Positions 8,082 to 17,392 of a stretch of DNA of 64,000 nt are shown one piece after another. Location of the stretch: NCBI RefSeq assembly GCF_900114245.1, contig NZ_FOSK01000004.1:248001-312000 (forward strand), given 5' to 3'. The notes under the pieces were generated by a model. The model did not search any database. It had not been told where the DNA came from and saw only the letters and a program-made list of their open reading frames with translations. A program made the position numbers and the translations under genes. Within the stretch, counting starts at the first letter, position 1. Every line of letters starts with the position of its first letter. The stretch is from Pseudovibrio ascidiaceicola. GTDB taxonomy: Bacteria; Pseudomonadota; Alphaproteobacteria; Rhizobiales; Stappiaceae.

Positions 8082-9305
8082 TTACCGCCGATCAAACTGA
8101 AAGGGCGATGGCAACTCATCTTCTGCAAGGTGTGTTGTTTGTGGGGCTTGTGATGCAGCTGAGGAGACGTGATCTGTTGCTTTGCCGCCCAATTGCATCT
8201 CATCAATCTTGCGAGCTCGATTTCCGATTTTGTCGCCTGAGATCATGATCTGATCCAGATCTTTGTTGGTCTGGGCAAAATGGGTTTGCAGTTTGGAGAC
8301 ACGCTCTGTCAGACGGCCAACATCCAGCAGGAGCTTGCCAACTTCAGCCTGAATGAGATGAGCCTGTTCACGCATGCGGGCATCGCGCAGCACAGATTGG
8401 ATAACCTGCACAGCAAGGACAAGTAGAGACGGTGAGACGATGACCACGCGCAGGCGGTGGGCTTTTTGCGTCAGGTCTGGGAAGCCTTCGTGGATCTCAG
8501 CAAAGAGGCTCTCAGAGGGCACGAACATAAGCGCCGTGTCCTGTGTTTCTCCCGGGAGAAGGTATTTACCTGCAATGTCTTCGAGATGCTTGGAGATATC
8601 CTTTCGGAAGCGAGCGGCAGCTTCTTTCAAGTCCTGCTTGGTTTCTGCATCCTTGATGGCAGCGAAAGCTTCCAGAGGGAACTTGGCATCCACCACAAGC
8701 GGCGGTGCGCCAGTTGGCATATGGATCAGGCAGTCAGGTCGTGAGCGATTGGAGAGTGAGCTTTGAAACGAGAAGCTTGTTGGTGGCAATGCGTCATCAA
8801 TGATTGCCTCCATTCGTCCTTGGCCAAATGCACCGCGGGTTTGTTTGTCATTCAAAACCATCTGCAGGTCAGTCACCTGCCCTGCCAGCTCACCCATGGT
8901 TTTATTCGCTTTGTCGAGCAGTGCCATGCGCTCCTGCAGGCCTGTCAAACTGGCATGGGTTTGGCGATGGGTTTCCAGAACAGACGCACCCAGCGTTTTG
9001 CCAAGACCATCAAGTCGATCATTCACCACACGCATCAGATCTGACTGACGAGAGCCAAAAACCTCTGCCATGGTTTGCATACGGCCTGTCATTTCTCCTT
9101 GAGAGCGGACCAGATCTGCCAGCGCGGCTTCTGTGTATTCTGCCCGCTTTTGCTCCAACACCGATGTACCACGCACTTTGTTCAGTTTTGCGCGCAGGCT
9201 CATGATCCAGATGAGCAGCAAAAGGAAAAAAAGGCCCCCACTGACTATGGTTGCCTGAATATATGAGAGGGTGAATGCACCGTATGTGAAGACTGTCTGT
9301 TCCAT
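8082..9305 (-). CDS. rmuC: DNA recombination protein RmuC homologue
   Basis: RmuC proteins are predicted nuclease-fold factors that limit recombination at inverted repeats. This one, about 407 residues, has an N-terminal membrane anchor (IVSGGLFFLLLLIWIM), a long heptad-rich coiled coil through about residue 150, and the RmuC domain with DCLIHMP, VVDAKFPLEAF and TALMFVPSESLFAEI. A hydrophilic tail follows. The ATG at 9305 is chosen; an in-frame GTG lies 18 bases upstream, and neither has a strong Shine-Dalgarno sequence. It converges on the LysR gene with a 4-base gap. Confidence 0.9.
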   Translation of the reverse strand: MEQTVFTYGAFTLSYIQATIVSGGLFFLLLLIWIMSLRAKLNKVRGTSVLEQKRAEYTEAALADLVRSQGEMTGRMQTMAEVFGSRQSDLMRVVNDRLDGLGKTLGASVLETHRQTHASLTGLQERMALLDKANKTMGELAGQVTDLQMVLNDKQTRGAFGQGRMEAIIDDALPPTSFSFQSSLSNRSRPDCLIHMPTGAPPLVVDAKFPLEAFAAIKDAETKQDLKEAAARFRKDISKHLEDIAGKYLLPGETQDTALMFVPSESLFAEIHEGFPDLTQKAHRLRVVIVSPSLLVLAVQVIQSVLRDARMREQAHLIQAEVGKLLLDVGRLTERVSKLQTHFAQTNKDLDQIMISGDKIGNRARKIDEMQLGGKATDHVSSAASQAPQTTHLAEDELPSPFQFDRR

Positions 9306-9435
9306 GAAACAAACATAGAACACTTTGCAACACCGCGATACCTCTCAGCTTTCTTGGATGCACTGCAACCCACATCCTTCAATTGATGGGGAGTATCCAT
9401 TAATAGCCGCTAACCAAAAGCCTATAGTCAACGAC

Positions 9436-9464
9436 TTGGCAAAGTTCTTATAAGAGGATATGAA
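9436..9464 (+). promoter_or_regulatory. Possible sigma-70 promoter of def
   Basis: TTGGCA at 9436-9441 is followed after exactly 17 bases by TATGAA at 9459-9464. This would give a leader of about 65 bases before the def start at 9538. The match is moderate (4 of 6 in the -10), so this is a suggestion only. Confidence 0.3.
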
Positions 9465-9537
9465 GCCTAAACAACACTATCAGCTGGCCTCACGTTGAGC
9501 AGACAGCTTTGCAACGAGAACAACTTCAAAAGTAATT

Positions 9538-10065
9538 ATGACGATTCGCGAGATAAAATTTGTCCCGGAAAACTGCCTTCGCGAGAAGTGCACTCCGATT
9601 GAAGACATCAACGACGAAATCAGAAAACTTGCCGACGACATGCTGGCGACCATGTATGACGCGCCGGGCATTGGCCTTGCAGCAAGTCAGATTGGCGTTT
9701 TGAAACGTATGTTCGTTCTTGATGTTGCAGAGCGCGAGAGCGAAGAAGACGATTCCGTTGAGAAACAGCCAATGGTGTTCATCAACCCAGAGATCACCTG
9801 GTCTTCTGAGGAGAAGAGCACTTATCAGGAGGGCTGCTTGTCCATTCCTGGTGTTTATGAGGATGTTGAGCGTCCAAGCGAAGTGCGCGTTTCCTTCCTT
9901 AACGTTGAAGGCGAGAAGCAGGAAATTGAAGCTGCCGGTTTGCTGGCAACCTGCATTCAGCATGAGCTGGACCATCTGAACGGTGTGCTGTTCATCGATT
10001 ACCTGTCCCGACTGAAGCGTGACCGGATCGTGAAGAAGATGATCAAGCAGGCAAAACAAGCCTGA
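9538..10065 (+). CDS. def: Peptide deformylase
   Basis: Removes the N-formyl group from nascent proteins. All three family motifs are present: GIGLAASQIG (motif 1), EGCLSIPGVY (motif 2, metal Cys) and QHELDHLNG (motif 3, HExxH metal ligands and catalytic Glu). At 175 residues it has normal length. It is followed by a strong terminator and then fmt, the enzyme that adds the formyl group, in the order common among Hyphomicrobiales. Confidence 0.97.
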   Translation: MTIREIKFVPENCLREKCTPIEDINDEIRKLADDMLATMYDAPGIGLAASQIGVLKRMFVLDVAERESEEDDSVEKQPMVFINPEITWSSEEKSTYQEGCLSIPGVYEDVERPSEVRVSFLNVEGEKQEIEAAGLLATCIQHELDHLNGVLFIDYLSRLKRDRIVKKMIKQAKQA

Positions 10066-10089
10066 TCATCCTGACATTGCGAGTGGATT

Positions 10090-10121
10090 AAGCGGCCTTC
10101 TTTGGAGAGCCGCTTTTTTTG
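10090..10121 (+). terminator. Rho-independent terminator after def
   Basis: The stem AGCGGC/GCCGCT (10091-10096 with 10109-10114) is followed by a run of seven T. It lies 25 bases after the def stop, so fmt probably has its own promoter in 10122-10198. Confidence 0.85.
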
Positions 10122-10198
10122 TTGTTTTTTCCTTGTCCTTCCCTACCAGCTGACGCATTAAGTCTGGAATACAAGAATTACAGCCAAGCAGGTCAGCT

Positions 10199-11143
10199 AT
10201 GTCATTGCGCGTCATCTTTATGGGTACTCCTGATTTCTCCGTTCCGACACTCTTTGAGATCGTCGGGCAAGGTTGGGATGTGGTCGCTTGTTACTCGCAG
10301 CCACCACGCAAAGCCGGACGCGGCATGGAGCTGAAAAAGACGCCTGTGCACGAAGCTGCTGAAAGCCTCGGTATTCCTGTTTTCACACCAACATCACTGA
10401 AGAGCGAAGAAGAGCAGGAACGGTTCCGCTCCTTTGAAGCGGATGTGGCTGTTGTGGTCGCTTATGGCTTGCTGCTGCCGAAAGCCATTCTGGACGGCAC
10501 CGAGCACGGCTGTTTGAATGGCCATGCCTCGCTGCTTCCACGCTGGCGCGGTGCTGCGCCTATCAACCGTGCAATCATGGCTGGAGACAAAGCTTCCGGC
10601 ATTCAGGTGATGCAGATGGAAGAAGGACTGGACACTGGGCCGGTCTGCATGTCTGAGACCGTCGCAATCACCCCGGACATGACAGCAGGCGAGCTGCATG
10701 ACCGCCTGTCTGCTTTGGGCGGCGATTTGATGATGCGTGCACTTTCTGCTCTGTCTCGTGGTGGTCTTGGGTCTACACCTCAACCTGAAGAGGGCGTGAC
10801 CTACGCCAAGAAGATCCAGAAAAGCGAAACACGCATCGACTGGTCATTGCCAGCTGAACAGGTGCACAACCACATTCGTGGCCTGTCTCCGTTCCCTGGC
10901 GCATGGTGTGAGATGGATTTGGGCGGCAAGAACCCTGAGCGCGTGAAAATCCTGCGCAGCAGCTTAGCTGATGGTTCTGGTGCAGCTGGTGAGGTTCTGG
11001 TTGTTGACGATACCACGCTGACGATTGCGTGCAGTTCTGGCGCGATCAAGCTGGTTCAGGTTCAACGAGCTGGTAAAAAGGCGATGTCTGCTGAGGAATT
11101 TTTACGTGGCTCTAAGCTTAGTGCCGGAGACATGGTTTCCTGA
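10199..11143 (+). CDS. fmt: Methionyl-tRNA formyltransferase
   Basis: Formylates initiator Met-tRNA using 10-formyl-tetrahydrofolate. The 314-residue protein starts [16 protein letters not shown]. The catalytic Asn and His lie in [20 protein letters not shown] and the catalytic Asp in [10 protein letters not shown]. The C-terminal tRNA-binding OB-like domain includes SPFPGAW. The pairing with def upstream and truA downstream is conserved in related bacteria. Confidence 0.97.
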   Translation: MSLRVIFMGTPDFSVPTLFEIVGQGWDVVACYSQPPRKAGRGMELKKTPVHEAAESLGIPVFTPTSLKSEEEQERFRSFEADVAVVVAYGLLLPKAILDGTEHGCLNGHASLLPRWRGAAPINRAIMAGDKASGIQVMQMEEGLDTGPVCMSETVAITPDMTAGELHDRLSALGGDLMMRALSALSRGGLGSTPQPEEGVTYAKKIQKSETRIDWSLPAEQVHNHIRGLSPFPGAWCEMDLGGKNPERVKILRSSLADGSGAAGEVLVVDDTTLTIACSSGAIKLVQVQRAGKKAMSAEEFLRGSKLSAGDMVS

Positions 11144-11198
11144 CCCTGATTAATCATATAGGCTTTTCTTAAGAAACATCAGGAAACACGGAGGCATC

Positions 11199-11738
11199 AT
11201 GGTTGAATTCCACCAGATTGGGGAGGATCAAGTTGGTCTCCGTACGCCTGAAAAGAAAGACGAGCCTGCCATTTTGTCTTTGCTCGTCAAAGCCTTTGGT
11301 CAGAGCAACGAAGGACGTCTGGTTGAGCGACTGCGTGCTTGTGGTGCGCTGGTTCTTGAGCGGATTGCGACGGATGATGATGGCAAATTGCTCGGCCACC
11401 TCGCGTTTTCTCGTGTGACGGGTACGGGAGAAGGACACCGCCTGAAAATCAGCTGTCTTGCACCAGTTTGCGTTGATCCCGCCTCTCAAAACAAGGGCGT
11501 AGGCACGAAGCTCATTCAGGAAGCTCTGGATGACTTACAAGGGCTGGGGGAAGATCTGGTTCTAGTGTTGGGATCTCCTGATTACTACTCCCGCTTTGGC
11601 TTTGACAGCGAGCTGGCAAAGAAGGTGCAAGGGCCGTATGCCGGGCCAATCTTCATGGCATTGCCTTTTACGCAGGCGGGGCGCGAAGACCTGCCGGTTG
11701 AGGTTACCTATGCAACTCCTTTCCGAGAGTTCGAATAG
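11199..11738 (+). CDS. GNAT N-acetyltransferase (YhbS-like)
   Basis: A predicted acetyl-CoA-dependent acetyltransferase of 179 residues. Motif A, SQNKGVGTKLIQEAL, is the CoA pyrophosphate-binding loop, preceded by the strand ISCLAPVCVDP. The tail, VLGSPDYYSRFGFD, is characteristic of the YhbS subgroup. Substrate is unknown. It sits between fmt and truA on the same strand, 55 bases after fmt, and could be co-transcribed with it. Confidence 0.85.
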   Translation: MVEFHQIGEDQVGLRTPEKKDEPAILSLLVKAFGQSNEGRLVERLRACGALVLERIATDDDGKLLGHLAFSRVTGTGEGHRLKISCLAPVCVDPASQNKGVGTKLIQEALDDLQGLGEDLVLVLGSPDYYSRFGFDSELAKKVQGPYAGPIFMALPFTQAGREDLPVEVTYATPFREFE

Positions 11739-11890
11739 GTTCCTTTCAGGCTTACCGTCAGGTCTGGTCTTGCCCTTTCAAATCTGATAGTACAGCGCAA
11801 AATTTCAGAGATATCCTGCAGGCTCATGCCTGTCTCATGCCCTGCAAACTGGCTTACAGTCTGCTTGCCTAACCTTTGCAAAGAACAAGA

Positions 11891-12721
11891 ATGCCGCGTT
11901 ACAAAATTACCATTGATTATGACGGACGCCCTTTTGTTGGCTGGCAGCGTCAGGACAACGGGCCGACAGCCCAAGGTGTTATTGAGCGCGCAATCAAGTC
12001 TTTCACGGGCGAGACCGTCACCATTGGCGGAGCCGGACGCACGGATTCTGGTGTGCATGCGACTGGACAGGTGGCGCATCTGGATCTTGCAAAGGATTGG
12101 CCTGCAGAAACAGTGAAGAATGCGCTGAACTTTCATGCGCAACCGGACCCTGTTGCTATTCTGGCTTGCGAGAAGGCAGGCCTTGGTTTTGATGCCCGGT
12201 TTTCAGCAATCCGCCGCCATTACCGCTTTAAGATCGCGAACCGCCTGGAACCACTGACCCACGACCTTGGGCTGGCATGGCATGTGAAGCCTGAGCTGGA
12301 TGCGGAGGCTATGAATGAGGCTGCTCAAGTGCTTCTGGGTCATCATGATTTCACAACCTTCCGCCATACGCGTTGTCAGGCGAAGAGCCCATGGAAGACG
12401 ATGGAACGAATCTGCGTTTATCGTCAAGGATATCACGTGTTCCTTGAATGCAGTTCCCGATCTTTCCTTCACAATCAGGTTCGCTCCATGGTGGGGAGCC
12501 TACGCCTCGTAGGTGAAGGGCGCTGGACTAAGGACGATCTGAAGGCGGCACTCGAAGCCTGTGACAGGCAGGCGTGTGGACCTGTTGCCGTGCCTGAGGG
12601 GCTTTATCTTACGCAGGTCGATTATCGCACCCCAGAAGAAGATGAGGCGTCGTTCCTTACCTATCAAGATAGCTTGAAGAGCGTTGGTGCTGATGAAGCC
12701 CCAGCGGATGAAGAAGACTAG
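11891..12721 (+). CDS. truA: tRNA pseudouridine synthase A
   Basis: Makes pseudouridine at tRNA positions 38-40. The 276-residue protein begins PRYKITIDYDGRPFVGWQRQ and has the catalytic Asp in GAGRTDSGVHATGQV. Another conserved block is SRSFLHNQVRSMVG. I use the ATG at 11891; an in-frame TTG at 11876 would only add five residues. The C-terminus carries a short acidic tail. It converges with a DUF2189 gene across a hairpin. Confidence 0.97.
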   Translation: MPRYKITIDYDGRPFVGWQRQDNGPTAQGVIERAIKSFTGETVTIGGAGRTDSGVHATGQVAHLDLAKDWPAETVKNALNFHAQPDPVAILACEKAGLGFDARFSAIRRHYRFKIANRLEPLTHDLGLAWHVKPELDAEAMNEAAQVLLGHHDFTTFRHTRCQAKSPWKTMERICVYRQGYHVFLECSSRSFLHNQVRSMVGSLRLVGEGRWTKDDLKAALEACDRQACGPVAVPEGLYLTQVDYRTPEEDEASFLTYQDSLKSVGADEAPADEED

Positions 12722-12750
12722 GTTTTCTTCAACCTGTTAGCTTAGTAGGA

Positions 12751-12775
12751 AACCGGAGGCCGTCCACCTCCGGTT
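12751..12775. terminator. Hairpin between convergent truA and DUF2189 genes
   Basis: AACCGGAGG at 12751-12759 pairs perfectly with CCTCCGGTT at 12767-12775 across a 7-base loop. There is no clear T-run on either strand, so it is a stable hairpin that could serve as a weak bidirectional terminator. Confidence 0.55.
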
Positions 12776-12783
12776 ACATAAGC

Positions 12784-13602
12784 TTACTTTTCTTCGAATG
12801 ACACGACCCGTTTGTAAAGGTGCCACGTTGTGTGGCCGAGCACTGGCAATGTAACCAGTAAGCCGACAAACATAGGGATCATTGAAGCCATCAATATCGC
12901 CGTGATAAGCAATCCCCAGCCCACCATGATCACCGGACTTCCCGTCACCACCTTGAAGCTTGTGATCATTGCAGTCACGAAATCCACTTCCGTGTCCAGC
13001 AGCATCGGGAATGACACGACACTGACCGCGAACAACAGAATGGCGAAAAACGCTCCGACAAGGTGACCTGCGATCAAGAACAAGACACCGTCTGAAGTTT
13101 CAAAGATCGTCTGAGCGAATTGCAAGAATGTACCGTAACCCTGCATCCCCAAGAAAAGCGCGAGCAACAGGTGAACCTTAAACATCCATAGGAACTGGAT
13201 GAAGATGACGACAAAGGCCATCCACGCAATCTCGCCGCGGCGTTGCTCCCACATCAACGTAAACAGGCCGCTCATGCGCGGTGTCTCGCCTGCCTGCAGT
13301 CGTCTGGAAACCTCATAGAGCCCCAAAGCTGCAAATGGTCCTAACAGCAGAAAGCCGCAGGCCAATGGGTAGCTGATGTAGCTCATGTCCACCCAGAACG
13401 AGAGCAGCGTGACCAGTACCCCTCCGACGACAAAGAAGGCGCCAAAGGTCAGACCAATAACAGGCGTCTTCACAAAGTCCAGAATTCCAAGCTTCAGGGA
13501 GCTTGTTATATCCTCCAGGGTAACCTGACGAACGATAGGCTTCGCCAGTTTATGCTGTGAGTTTTGCGCGCCCGTAGGCACAGTCAGATGATTGTCTGAC
13601 AT
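12784..13602 (-). CDS. DUF2189 family integral membrane protein
   Basis: A 272-residue polytopic membrane protein. After a polar N-terminus come several hydrophobic segments, including VIGLTFGAFFVVGGVLVTLL, IAWMAFVVIFIQFLWMF and VIMVGWGLLITAILMASM. The opening IVRQVTLEDITSSLKLGILD and the GCFLLLGPFAALGLYE-like stretch fit the DUF2189 family, whose function is unknown. The ATG at 13602 follows a GGAGGGAC-like site and is preferred to one at 13632. It follows a second membrane protein and dapE on the same strand, with a 94-base gap. Confidence 0.8.
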   Translation of the reverse strand: MSDNHLTVPTGAQNSQHKLAKPIVRQVTLEDITSSLKLGILDFVKTPVIGLTFGAFFVVGGVLVTLLSFWVDMSYISYPLACGFLLLGPFAALGLYEVSRRLQAGETPRMSGLFTLMWEQRRGEIAWMAFVVIFIQFLWMFKVHLLLALFLGMQGYGTFLQFAQTIFETSDGVLFLIAGHLVGAFFAILLFAVSVVSFPMLLDTEVDFVTAMITSFKVVTGSPVIMVGWGLLITAILMASMIPMFVGLLVTLPVLGHTTWHLYKRVVSFEEK

Positions 13603-13696
13603 TCCGTCCCTCCCAATTTTCCTCCACGTCAAGTGTGCGCGGAAACTGGGATGAGCGCTACTGAAAATTTAAAGGGGCGGCGAAAAACAGGTTTAG

Positions 13697-14308
13697 CTAG
13701 GCAAACAGGCGAGTAAAAGAGGCGCTGATCAGGATGGAAAGCACCAGATCCAGAACCACTAGTCCGATTGAGATTGAGAAGCTGCAACCACCTGCCACAC
13801 GTGCAATCTGGAACCTGTACCACAGCACCCATCCGATGATCGGGAAGGTCAACATAACCAGCAGCTCCGATGGAATAATCCCAGCCATATAAAGCAGATA
13901 CAGAACCGTCTGCGGGAGCAGGATAATGAGTGTGCTCCAGTTGCGAACGATGATGTATGGACCGTAGTTGCGTTTCAGCCCCAACGACCCAGCGAGAAAC
14001 CCGACAAAGATAGGGAATGTAATCCAGTCAACAAAAAGGGAAAGGAACTTGCCGAGATAGAGTTGGAAACCACCAACAGCCAACTCAGCGTTCTCTTGCC
14101 CTTGCATCGCGAAGTGCTCCACCATCAATGCATGTTCTGCAATCAGGCTTAGCAGATAAAACGGAAGCAGGAGGAAGATGACCAGAAAGGAGCGCCAGAA
14201 GCCATCAGCAGACAAATCAAACTGCTGTAACGCTTCTGTCTCACCCCTCATGATCCTCCAGGATGCAATGCAGGACTGGCGAATTTCCTGTGTGCCAAGA
14301 ACCATCAC
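13697..14308 (-). CDS. Hypothetical inner-membrane protein next to dapE
   Basis: I do not recognise a named family with confidence. The 203-residue protein has a short cytoplasmic start (QEIRQSCIASWRIMRGETEA) and about five membrane segments, such as FLVIFLLLPFYLLSLIAE, FPIFVGFLAGSLGL, LIILLPQTVLYLLYMAGIIP and VLDLVLSILISASF. The pattern recalls Yip1-like or other small polytopic proteins. It starts 21 bases after the dapE stop on the same strand, so it is very likely co-transcribed with dapE. Confidence 0.7.
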   Translation of the reverse strand: MMVLGTQEIRQSCIASWRIMRGETEALQQFDLSADGFWRSFLVIFLLLPFYLLSLIAEHALMVEHFAMQGQENAELAVGGFQLYLGKFLSLFVDWITFPIFVGFLAGSLGLKRNYGPYIIVRNWSTLIILLPQTVLYLLYMAGIIPSELLVMLTFPIIGWVLWYRFQIARVAGGCSFSISIGLVVLDLVLSILISASFTRLFA

Positions 14309-14329
14309 AACACCCTGTTCCTTATTAGC

Positions 14330-15499
14330 TTAAGCCTGAAAGTAATCTTGCAGGAAGCGGAGGTAAATGTCTGCAAGCTGCTCAATGTCAGCTACAGCAA
14401 CGTGTTCATCAACCTTGTGCATGGTCTGGCCGACAAGGCCGAACTCGACTACAGCACAGTAATTCTTGATGAAGCGTGCATCTGAGGTTCCGCCGCCGGT
14501 GGACAGCTCAGGTGTGCGACCAGTAACCGTCTTGATGGAATTGGACAGGGTCTGGATCAACGCTTCATCGTGGGTCAGGAAGCTGTCGGTGGCTTCTCTG
14601 GCGAACTCAATACTCCAGTCTAGACCTTCCGGTGCAGCATCGTTCAGAAGCTTCTCAATGTGCTGGCTCAGAGAGCTGACGGACCACTGATCGTTGAAGC
14701 GAATGTTGAATTTCGCCATGACGTGGGCTGGAATGACGTTGGTCGCGGTGTTGCCAACGTCAACCGTGGTGATTTCCAGATTGGATGGCTGGAACCGCTC
14801 GTTGCCTTGGTCCAGCTCGACCTCAGCAACCGTACTCAGAAGTTTGAGCATGCCCGGGACTGGATTGTCCGCAAGGTGCTGATAGGCAACATGGCCTTGG
14901 GTTCCGTTGACTTTGACCGTGCCTGTCAGAGATCCGCGGCGGCCAACTTTGATGGCATCGCCCAGTGCATCCGGGTTGGTTGGTTCGCCAACGATACAAG
15001 CGTCAAAGACGTGACCCTGTTCTTTAGCCCATTCCAGAAGCTTCACGGTGCCATTGATGGCTGGGCCTTCTTCATCCCCTGTGATCAGGAATGAGATCTG
15101 TCCCGGAATGCCATTTGGATGCGCCTTGACGTAATCAATTGCAGCGGCGGCAAAGGCAGCAACGCCGCCCTTCATATCTGCGGTTCCGCGACCGTGAAGC
15201 ATGCCATCAGCGATGGTGCCGTCAAACGGGCCGTGGGTCCAGGCTGCTTCATCTCCAACTGGCACAACATCAGTGTGGCCTGCAAACACAAAGTGTGGTT
15301 TGCCGGAACCGATGGTTGCGAACAGGTTCTCGATGTTGGGTGTGTTCTCGTCGGAGAACATCACACGGGAGACGTCGAAACCGGCATCAGCGAGCAGCTT
15401 TTCGAGCGTGGTGAGGGCACCACCTTCAGCTGGTGTGACACTTGGACAGCGGATTAGGTCGCGGCAGATCTGTACCGCAGGAGAAAGCGTATCAGTCAT
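14330..15499 (-). CDS. dapE: Succinyl-diaminopimelate desuccinylase
   Basis: Lysine and peptidoglycan precursor synthesis: hydrolyses N-succinyl-LL-diaminopimelate. The 389-residue M20 metallopeptidase-family enzyme shows zinc ligands in FAGHTDVVP and GRGTADMKGG, the catalytic Glu in ITGDEEGPAINGT, and the conserved STGGGTSDARFI near the C-terminus. The ATG at 15499 gives the expected start MTDTLSPAVQIC; a further in-frame start 36 bases upstream would add a polar extension. It heads an apparent operon with the two downstream membrane proteins. Confidence 0.96.
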   Translation of the reverse strand: MTDTLSPAVQICRDLIRCPSVTPAEGGALTTLEKLLADAGFDVSRVMFSDENTPNIENLFATIGSGKPHFVFAGHTDVVPVGDEAAWTHGPFDGTIADGMLHGRGTADMKGGVAAFAAAAIDYVKAHPNGIPGQISFLITGDEEGPAINGTVKLLEWAKEQGHVFDACIVGEPTNPDALGDAIKVGRRGSLTGTVKVNGTQGHVAYQHLADNPVPGMLKLLSTVAEVELDQGNERFQPSNLEITTVDVGNTATNVIPAHVMAKFNIRFNDQWSVSSLSQHIEKLLNDAAPEGLDWSIEFAREATDSFLTHDEALIQTLSNSIKTVTGRTPELSTGGGTSDARFIKNYCAVVEFGLVGQTMHKVDEHVAVADIEQLADIYLRFLQDYFQA

Positions 15500-15601
15500 G
15501 CTTCGAGATTTAGCTGTGCTGCGCCTGATGGTCAATCACGAGTTGCCAGCACTTCGTGATTTTCACTGGCACATAGCAACGCAAAATCTCAACATAAACG
15601 C

Positions 15602-16045
15602 TTATTTTTTACGTTGGAATGGGCGAGTGTTGGATGCTGGACCGTATTTATTCGGGCCTTCCTGGCTCTTTAGGAAACCAACGATGATTGGCACCAGAAG
15701 GTTCAGGAATGGCAAGAAGAGTGTCAGCGCGACGAAGCCAGTGACACCGCGGTCCTGTAGCCGTTTGATCACCAGCATAAACACCATGAAGTTTGCAACA
15801 AGCAGCAGCGGATACAGCAACGGATTCGTGGTCAGCAGATCACTGTAGGCCTGCGCCAATGTGAGATCTGATGTTCCGTTATCGATATAGGTGTCGGCAA
15901 GCGAACTTGTGGCGACGTTTACTGCGATGGATAGAATACAGAAGATCAGTGCTGTTGCCAGCCAGTAGACGCCTTTGGAGATGCGTCCAAACGGATTACA
16001 AAATAACCACAGAAGGCTTGTTTTTCTTAGACTTTGCTCTGGCAT
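15602..16045 (-). CDS. DUF805 family membrane protein
   Basis: A 147-residue protein with four hydrophobic segments. The N-terminal FGRISKGVYWLATALIFC and the central RLQDRGVTGFVALTLFLPFLNLL match the DUF805 pattern (R-x-H/Q-D-x-G). The C-terminus, GPNKYGPASN, is also typical. Function is unknown. It lies 102 bases upstream of dapE on the same strand and may or may not be part of that transcription unit. Confidence 0.88.
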   Translation of the reverse strand: MPEQSLRKTSLLWLFCNPFGRISKGVYWLATALIFCILSIAVNVATSSLADTYIDNGTSDLTLAQAYSDLLTTNPLLYPLLLVANFMVFMLVIKRLQDRGVTGFVALTLFLPFLNLLVPIIVGFLKSQEGPNKYGPASNTRPFQRKK

Positions 16046-16295
16046 TCTTTGATCACTTAAAGTGGCCGCCTTTCGTCAAACTGGCTGTGCCGCTTTAATC
16101 CCTCGTGGTCTTGCGTGTTGTTATCCGTAAACCGTTCCCCACCTTACGGGTATACGCTTTAAGAAATTTCAGTTCGCAAGGATGTACGCATATTGTGGTC
16201 CGCTTTCAAGAGGGGCAATGCGGCAAGACACAAGTGGCGGGAAAGTTCTTTCCCCGTCACCACATAAAACACAGCATTTGGAGCGGGTTAGGCGG

Positions 16296-17345
16296 TCAGG
16301 AGCCAACCTTCACAGTATCGAGATATCCGCTCAGCGCTTTGGTGCAGTTGACGCCCAAGTCCCCAACCGCGTATCCGCCTTCCATCACAAACATGGTCGG
16401 CTTGCCTAGTTTGGCAATGCGTGCGCCGATTTTTGCGAAATCATCCGTCTTCAGCTTGAACTGAGAAATCGGGTCATTCTCGTAAGGATCCATGCCCAAA
16501 GAGATTATGATGACATCAGGCGCAAACTTCTCGATGGAGCGGCAGGCGTCTTCCATTGCCTCCTCCCACTGAGCCCACGCAGTACCGTGTGGCAGAGGAT
16601 AATTGTGATTGTATCCTGCGCCCTCTTTCAAGCCGCGTTCATTTGCGTGGCCGAGGTAATATGGAAACTCAACCTTTGGGTCTGCATGGATGGACAGAAA
16701 TTGCACGTCAGCGCGGTCATAGAAGATTGCCTGAGTGCCGTTGCCATGATGATAGTCCACGTCAAAGATCGCCACCTTACCAACGCCCTGATCGCGCAGA
16801 TATTGGGCGGCAATTGCTGCGTTGTTCAGGAAGCAATATCCACCATAGAGGCGGCGGTGTGCGTGGTGGCCCGGAGGACGGCACAGCGCGAAGGCAGCGT
16901 TGTCGCCTGACAGGATCAGTTCTGCCCCTGTCAGAGCGGTTTCTGCACTTTTGCGCGCTGCAACCCATGTGTGTTGGCCCATGGGAGAGCCTGCATCGAA
17001 CGAATAGAAACCAAGTTTTCCGTCGATGTGATCCGGCACAATGTCGTGCCTAAGACCATGCACGGGCCAGACGAACGGGAAGACCTCTTCTACTGTGCGC
17101 CCTTCAGCCAGCCAAAGCTTCCAGAAATCCTGCAGGAAGGTGACATAATCCGCATCATGCACCTTGAGGATTGGGTCCAGAGAAAACTCGTTTGGTGTAA
17201 GCACCTCACCGAACTGCGCTTTTTTTAGATGCGCAAGAACAATTTCGGCACGAGACGGGATTTCATTGGCAGGAACCAACTTCCCATCAGAGATTTCTTT
17301 GGTCGGGGCATGCAACAGCTGATCAGGCGAGAAAATGGTCTTCAC
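16296..17345 (-). CDS. Histone-deacetylase-family deacetylase, acetylpolyamine amidohydrolase type
   Basis: Zinc-dependent deacetylase of the arginase/deacetylase fold, 349 residues. The opening MKTIFSPDQLLHAP and general layout match bacterial acetylpolyamine amidohydrolases. Catalytic features are the double His in RPPGHHAHRRLYGGYC, the metal-binding DVDYHHGNGTQ, and the transition-state Tyr in EGGYAVGDLG. The likely role is cytoplasmic deacetylation of acetylated polyamines or similar small amines. It follows galM by 47 bases on the same strand. Confidence 0.9.
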   Translation of the reverse strand: MKTIFSPDQLLHAPTKEISDGKLVPANEIPSRAEIVLAHLKKAQFGEVLTPNEFSLDPILKVHDADYVTFLQDFWKLWLAEGRTVEEVFPFVWPVHGLRHDIVPDHIDGKLGFYSFDAGSPMGQHTWVAARKSAETALTGAELILSGDNAAFALCRPPGHHAHRRLYGGYCFLNNAAIAAQYLRDQGVGKVAIFDVDYHHGNGTQAIFYDRADVQFLSIHADPKVEFPYYLGHANERGLKEGAGYNHNYPLPHGTAWAQWEEAMEDACRSIEKFAPDVIIISLGMDPYENDPISQFKLKTDDFAKIGARIAKLGKPTMFVMEGGYAVGDLGVNCTKALSGYLDTVKVGS

Positions 17346-17392
17346 TGTTATCGTCCTTTACAACAACTGATGTGCTGTCTCTCCTTTGCACA

